A DNA stretch of 64,000 nucleotides from JBCCGE01 sp039029455 (GTDB taxonomy: Bacteria > Pseudomonadota > Gammaproteobacteria > Arenicellales > Poriferihabitantaceae), in NCBI GenBank assembly GCA_039029455.1, contig JBCCGE010000004.1, positions 1-64,000 of the forward strand. The letters are read 5' to 3'. The notes below the pieces were generated by a model. That model was not told the origin of the DNA, searched no databases, and saw only the letters and a program-made list of their open reading frames with translations. A program made the translations under genes and the position numbers. Each line of letters starts with the position of its first letter. Positions within the stretch are counted from its first letter, which is position 1. Below are positions 61,793 to 64,000 of this stretch, one piece after another.

Positions 61793-61964
61793 GGCTAATT
61801 TGCAGAGCAACTGAGATGAAAAGCGGCCGCTAATTATGAAAGCATGAGGACCGCAGACAGTTGTATTAAGCCTAAAATTAAGTAATACTTGTTATGCAAT
61901 TTAAACAATACTTCGAAGTGACTCGTTTTTATTATATTTGCTTGCTTCGAACATATGCGTGCGT

Positions 61965-61978
61965 CTGACTGCTGTCAG
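61965..61978. repeat. Short inverted repeat in the dctP leader
   Basis: CTGAC and GTCAG around a four-base loop, extended outward by several weaker pairs with a one-base bulge, about 70 bases before the dctP ATG. It could be an operator or a 5'-UTR hairpin. Confidence 0.3.
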
Positions 61979-62046
61979 CATGCGCACCACTCCATTTTGT
62001 TGGTTAACTTTCAACTCCACCATTAAATAACTCACGAGGAATATTC

Positions 62047-63138
62047 ATGACATTAGAACGTCGAAGCTTTCTAAAGAAAGCAGCTGTCGCAGGAGCAGGT
62101 GCTGCTGCAACGACTCTTGCAGCACCAGCGATTTCGCAAGGACGTGAAAAACTCACTATGGTCACTGCCTGGGGCAGAGGCCTGGCCGGCGTATTTGACG
62201 CCGCGCAGCGAGTTGCGGACTCTGTAAACGCCATGTCTGGCGGCACCCTTGAAATTGAAGTAAAGGCGCAGGGTGAATTGGTGTCAGGCCTTCCCGCAGT
62301 ATTCGATGCGGTGACCTCTGGTCAGGCTGACATGTACCATGCAGCAGACTATTACTATGTTGGGCAGCATCCGGCGTTCGGTTTCTTCACTGCAGTGCCA
62401 ATGGGTATGACCTGCACAGAGATCAATAACTGGTACTACCATATGGGTGGCCGTGAACTGCATCTCGAGCTTGGTGAAGAATTCGGTCTGGTTTCATTCC
62501 TGGCCGGTAACACCGGCGTACAGGCCGGCGGCTGGTTTCGCAAGGAAATTAACAGCGCAGAAGACTTTAACGGTCTGAAATTCCGTATGCCTGGACTTGG
62601 TGGTAAGGCTTTGGCAAAACTGGGCGCATCGGTACAAACCATACCCGGATCAGAGGTTTACCAGGCATTGGCCTCTGGTGCGATTGACGGTACAGAGTGG
62701 ATTGGTCCTTGGGCTGACGAGAAAGCCGGCTTTCAGGAAATCACCAAAATTTTCTACACTTCCGGCTTTCACGAGCCTGCGGCGGCACTTGCGCTCGGTT
62801 GTAACGCTGATCGCTTCAACAGCCTTAAGCCTGAGCACCAGAAACTGATTGAAATTGCTGCTGGCGACGCCAATGCCTGGAGCTACAACCAGTTTATGTC
62901 CAATAACGGTGCAGCACTCGCCCGATTGATTGCGGGTGGTGTCAGAACTCTGGAATTCCCGGATTCAGTCTGGGATGCATTTGGCAAAGCGACCGACGAA
63001 GTAATGGAAGAGAATATGGATGACGACCTGTTCAAACGAACATTCGATTCCATGCGTGACTCAATGCGCAAGTCGGCCGACTGGATCCAGCGATCAGACG
63101 GCTCATACAGCGCGCAGCGCAACCGCGTTCTGGGCTAA
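62047..63138 (+). CDS. dctP: TRAP transporter solute-binding protein DctP
   Basis: A 363-aa periplasmic receptor of a tripartite ATP-independent transporter. It carries a twin-arginine signal (RRSFLKKAAVAGAGAA at about residues 5-20, cleavage near AISQG). The central SGQADMYHAADYYYVGQHPAFGFF and ADFNGLKFRMPGLGGKALAKLGAS regions with the ligand Arg in FRMPG fit the DctP (TRAP) family. The ligand is probably an organic acid, possibly aromatic or keto acid, but undefined. A good ribosome site (GAGGA) precedes the ATG. A terminator separates it from the permease gene. Confidence 0.93.
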   Translation: MTLERRSFLKKAAVAGAGAAATTLAAPAISQGREKLTMVTAWGRGLAGVFDAAQRVADSVNAMSGGTLEIEVKAQGELVSGLPAVFDAVTSGQADMYHAADYYYVGQHPAFGFFTAVPMGMTCTEINNWYYHMGGRELHLELGEEFGLVSFLAGNTGVQAGGWFRKEINSAEDFNGLKFRMPGLGGKALAKLGASVQTIPGSEVYQALASGAIDGTEWIGPWADEKAGFQEITKIFYTSGFHEPAAALALGCNADRFNSLKPEHQKLIEIAAGDANAWSYNQFMSNNGAALARLIAGGVRTLEFPDSVWDAFGKATDEVMEENMDDDLFKRTFDSMRDSMRKSADWIQRSDGSYSAQRNRVLG

Positions 63139-63156
63139 TTCGTCCTCATCAAGACC

Positions 63157-63188
63157 GAACAAGGCCAGGCACTGCCTGGCCTTGTTTT
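63157..63188 (+). terminator. Terminator or attenuator between dctP and the TRAP permease
   Basis: A very stable stem (AACAAGGCCAGGC / GCCTGGCCTTGTT, tight loop) is followed by five Ts, 20 bases after the dctP stop. Partial read-through would keep the binding protein in excess of the membrane subunits. Confidence 0.85.
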
Positions 63189-63258
63189 TATATAATCGGT
63201 TAAAGCGCTCGACTGGGCGCGCATATAATTACACGATCATACCGATCAGGAGGAAACC

Positions 63259-64000
63259 GTGCTGACAATCTGGGGCATCGTTAAATCGTTGTTGATGGGA
63301 TTCGTTGATCTTGTCCTGCTGCCCTATCACATCTATCAGTGGTTGCAGCTGGAAACCCTGAAAGAAAGGATGTCAGCGCTGACGCTCGCCGGGTACTCAT
63401 CAGAATTTTTGTGCATGGTTATTGCACTAATGATCATTGTTACCGCTGTAGGCATCTGGCGAATTTCATTTTTAAGAAAAACTGTTCATGGATTGCAGAT
63501 GTTCACCGGAGGTGTGGGCAAGGTCGCCTGTTGGGCTGCACTGATAATGATGATTCAGCAGGTTCTGATTATTGCGATTGGCCAGATCTTTCGGGGAAAC
63601 GAGATTTTTCTTGCGCCACTCGGTGTTGATTTCATTGGATCTGAACTGCAGCTCCAATGGCTATCAGGCCAGCTCAAGCTGTATAACGCGATTCTGATCG
63701 CCATGGCCTCTGCGTACACGTTCATCGAGGGCGGGCATGTGCGAGTAGATTTGATATATGCTGGTGTGTCCTACCGAACAAAGAAAATAATTGATCTGGT
63801 AGGAACCGTGTTATTTCTGTTCCCGTCTTCGATATTGCTGTGGTGGTTCGCCTGGCCACTTGCCACCAACTCTGTTTTCGCCCAGCGTCCTATGAACGTG
63901 TGGTCAGAGAAAGCGAGATGGCGAGACTTCAAGTGGGAGTCGTCTGGTACGGCGGAGTTCACCTGGGTCTGGGCATTTAAGGTGCTCATCGTTGTCTTCG
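63259..64000 (+). CDS. dctQ: TRAP transporter small permease, 5' part
   Basis: An open frame that runs off the window end, so no stop is seen. The GTG at 63259 is preceded at the right distance by a strong ribosome site (AGGAGG at 63248-63253). The 247 visible codons encode a small membrane protein with four or more helices, and the motif FIEGGHVRVDLIY is the hallmark of DctQ-type small TRAP subunits (GHVRVD). The large N-terminal extension and SVFAQRPMNVWSEKARWRDFKW recall the longer DctQ of the mannitol/chloroaromatic TRAP subfamily. DctM is expected beyond the window. Confidence 0.85.
   Translation, partial: MLTIWGIVKSLLMGFVDLVLLPYHIYQWLQLETLKERMSALTLAGYSSEFLCMVIALMIIVTAVGIWRISFLRKTVHGLQMFTGGVGKVACWAALIMMIQQVLIIAIGQIFRGNEIFLAPLGVDFIGSELQLQWLSGQLKLYNAILIAMASAYTFIEGGHVRVDLIYAGVSYRTKKIIDLVGTVLFLFPSSILLWWFAWPLATNSVFAQRPMNVWSEKARWRDFKWESSGTAEFTWVWAFKVLIVVF

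Noticed and set aside
1..64000. Search for CRISPR arrays, tRNA or rRNA genes, prophage, toxin-antitoxin and defence genes
   Set aside because: No repeated spaced units, tRNA-like cloverleaf, rRNA core or matching protein families were seen by eye in the gaps or genes. A tRNA scan could still find something I missed.

Overview
The window reads as a contiguous stretch of a Gammaproteobacterium chromosome. GC looks close to 50-55% by eye, genes are tightly packed, and almost all of it is core metabolism. The proteobacterial assignment rests on the surE-pcm-nlpD block, a full-length FimV, SohB, GlnS, HisQ/HisM-type permeases, rnhA-dnaQ, the YciA/YciB/YciI proteins, a PurL of about 1310 residues, BipA/TypA, and the metK-ahcY pair. 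ETF-ubiquinone oxidoreductase, a TRAP transporter, a phytanoyl-CoA dioxygenase-like enzyme and a DmdB-like acyl-CoA ligase suggest a free-living aerobic, probably marine, heterotroph. I cannot place it to order or genus. I see no rRNA, tRNA, CRISPR, prophage, toxin-antitoxin or defence island.

Layout. 1-7.6 kb: end of a TesA-like esterase, surE, pcm, yqaA, nlpD-like, a TSUP permease, a D-cysteine desulfhydrase-like enzyme, a lone trpD, a stand-alone RAM-domain protein and a LysR regulator. 7.6-13.4 kb: a divergent DMT exporter and N-formylglutamate amidohydrolase-like gene, a GST, aroC, leuC-leuD. 13.6-20.2 kb: fimV converging on trpBA, then metZ behind an attenuator-like leader. 20.3-25.7 kb: a Tat-like secreted protein of unknown function, gamma-carbonic anhydrase, sohB, glnS, dapE. 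25.7-31.7 kb: polar amino acid ABC transporter genes running with overlaps into a methyltransferase, rnhA, dnaQ and a DUF455 protein. 31.7-36.7 kb: yciI, yciB, a deoxynucleoside kinase, a 161-bp MITE-like insertion, two hot-dog thioesterases, an acyl-CoA ligase and dut. 36.7-41.1 kb: an uncharacterised two-gene module, gloB, an HD hydrolase, a GNAT enzyme, a histidine phosphatase and a class-I amidotransferase. 41.3-47.1 kb: dapA-purL and two small DUF genes. 47.1-57.2 kb: a Cds6-like periplasmic protein, ETF-QO, argD, a PhyH-like dioxygenase, fpr, nudC, typA, argB. 57.5-60.2 kb: metK-ahcY behind a perfect 22-bp palindrome. 60.3-64 kb: a periplasmic Sel1/SH3 protein, then a TRAP binding protein and a small permease cut by the window end.

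The functional themes are amino-acid biosynthesis (Trp, Leu, Met, Arg, Lys/DAP, chorismate), the activated-methyl cycle (metZ, metK, ahcY), nucleotide hygiene (dut, surE, dNK, purL, nudC), cell envelope and polarity (nlpD, yciB, fimV), and solute transport. The most interesting non-coding signals are the MITE whose target duplication overlaps a stop codon, the metK operator-like palindrome, and the hairpin plus T-run ahead of metZ. No large novel system is evident. The best unknowns are the 36.8-37.6 kb gene pair and three secreted proteins without assigned function (20.3, 47.1 and 60.4 kb).
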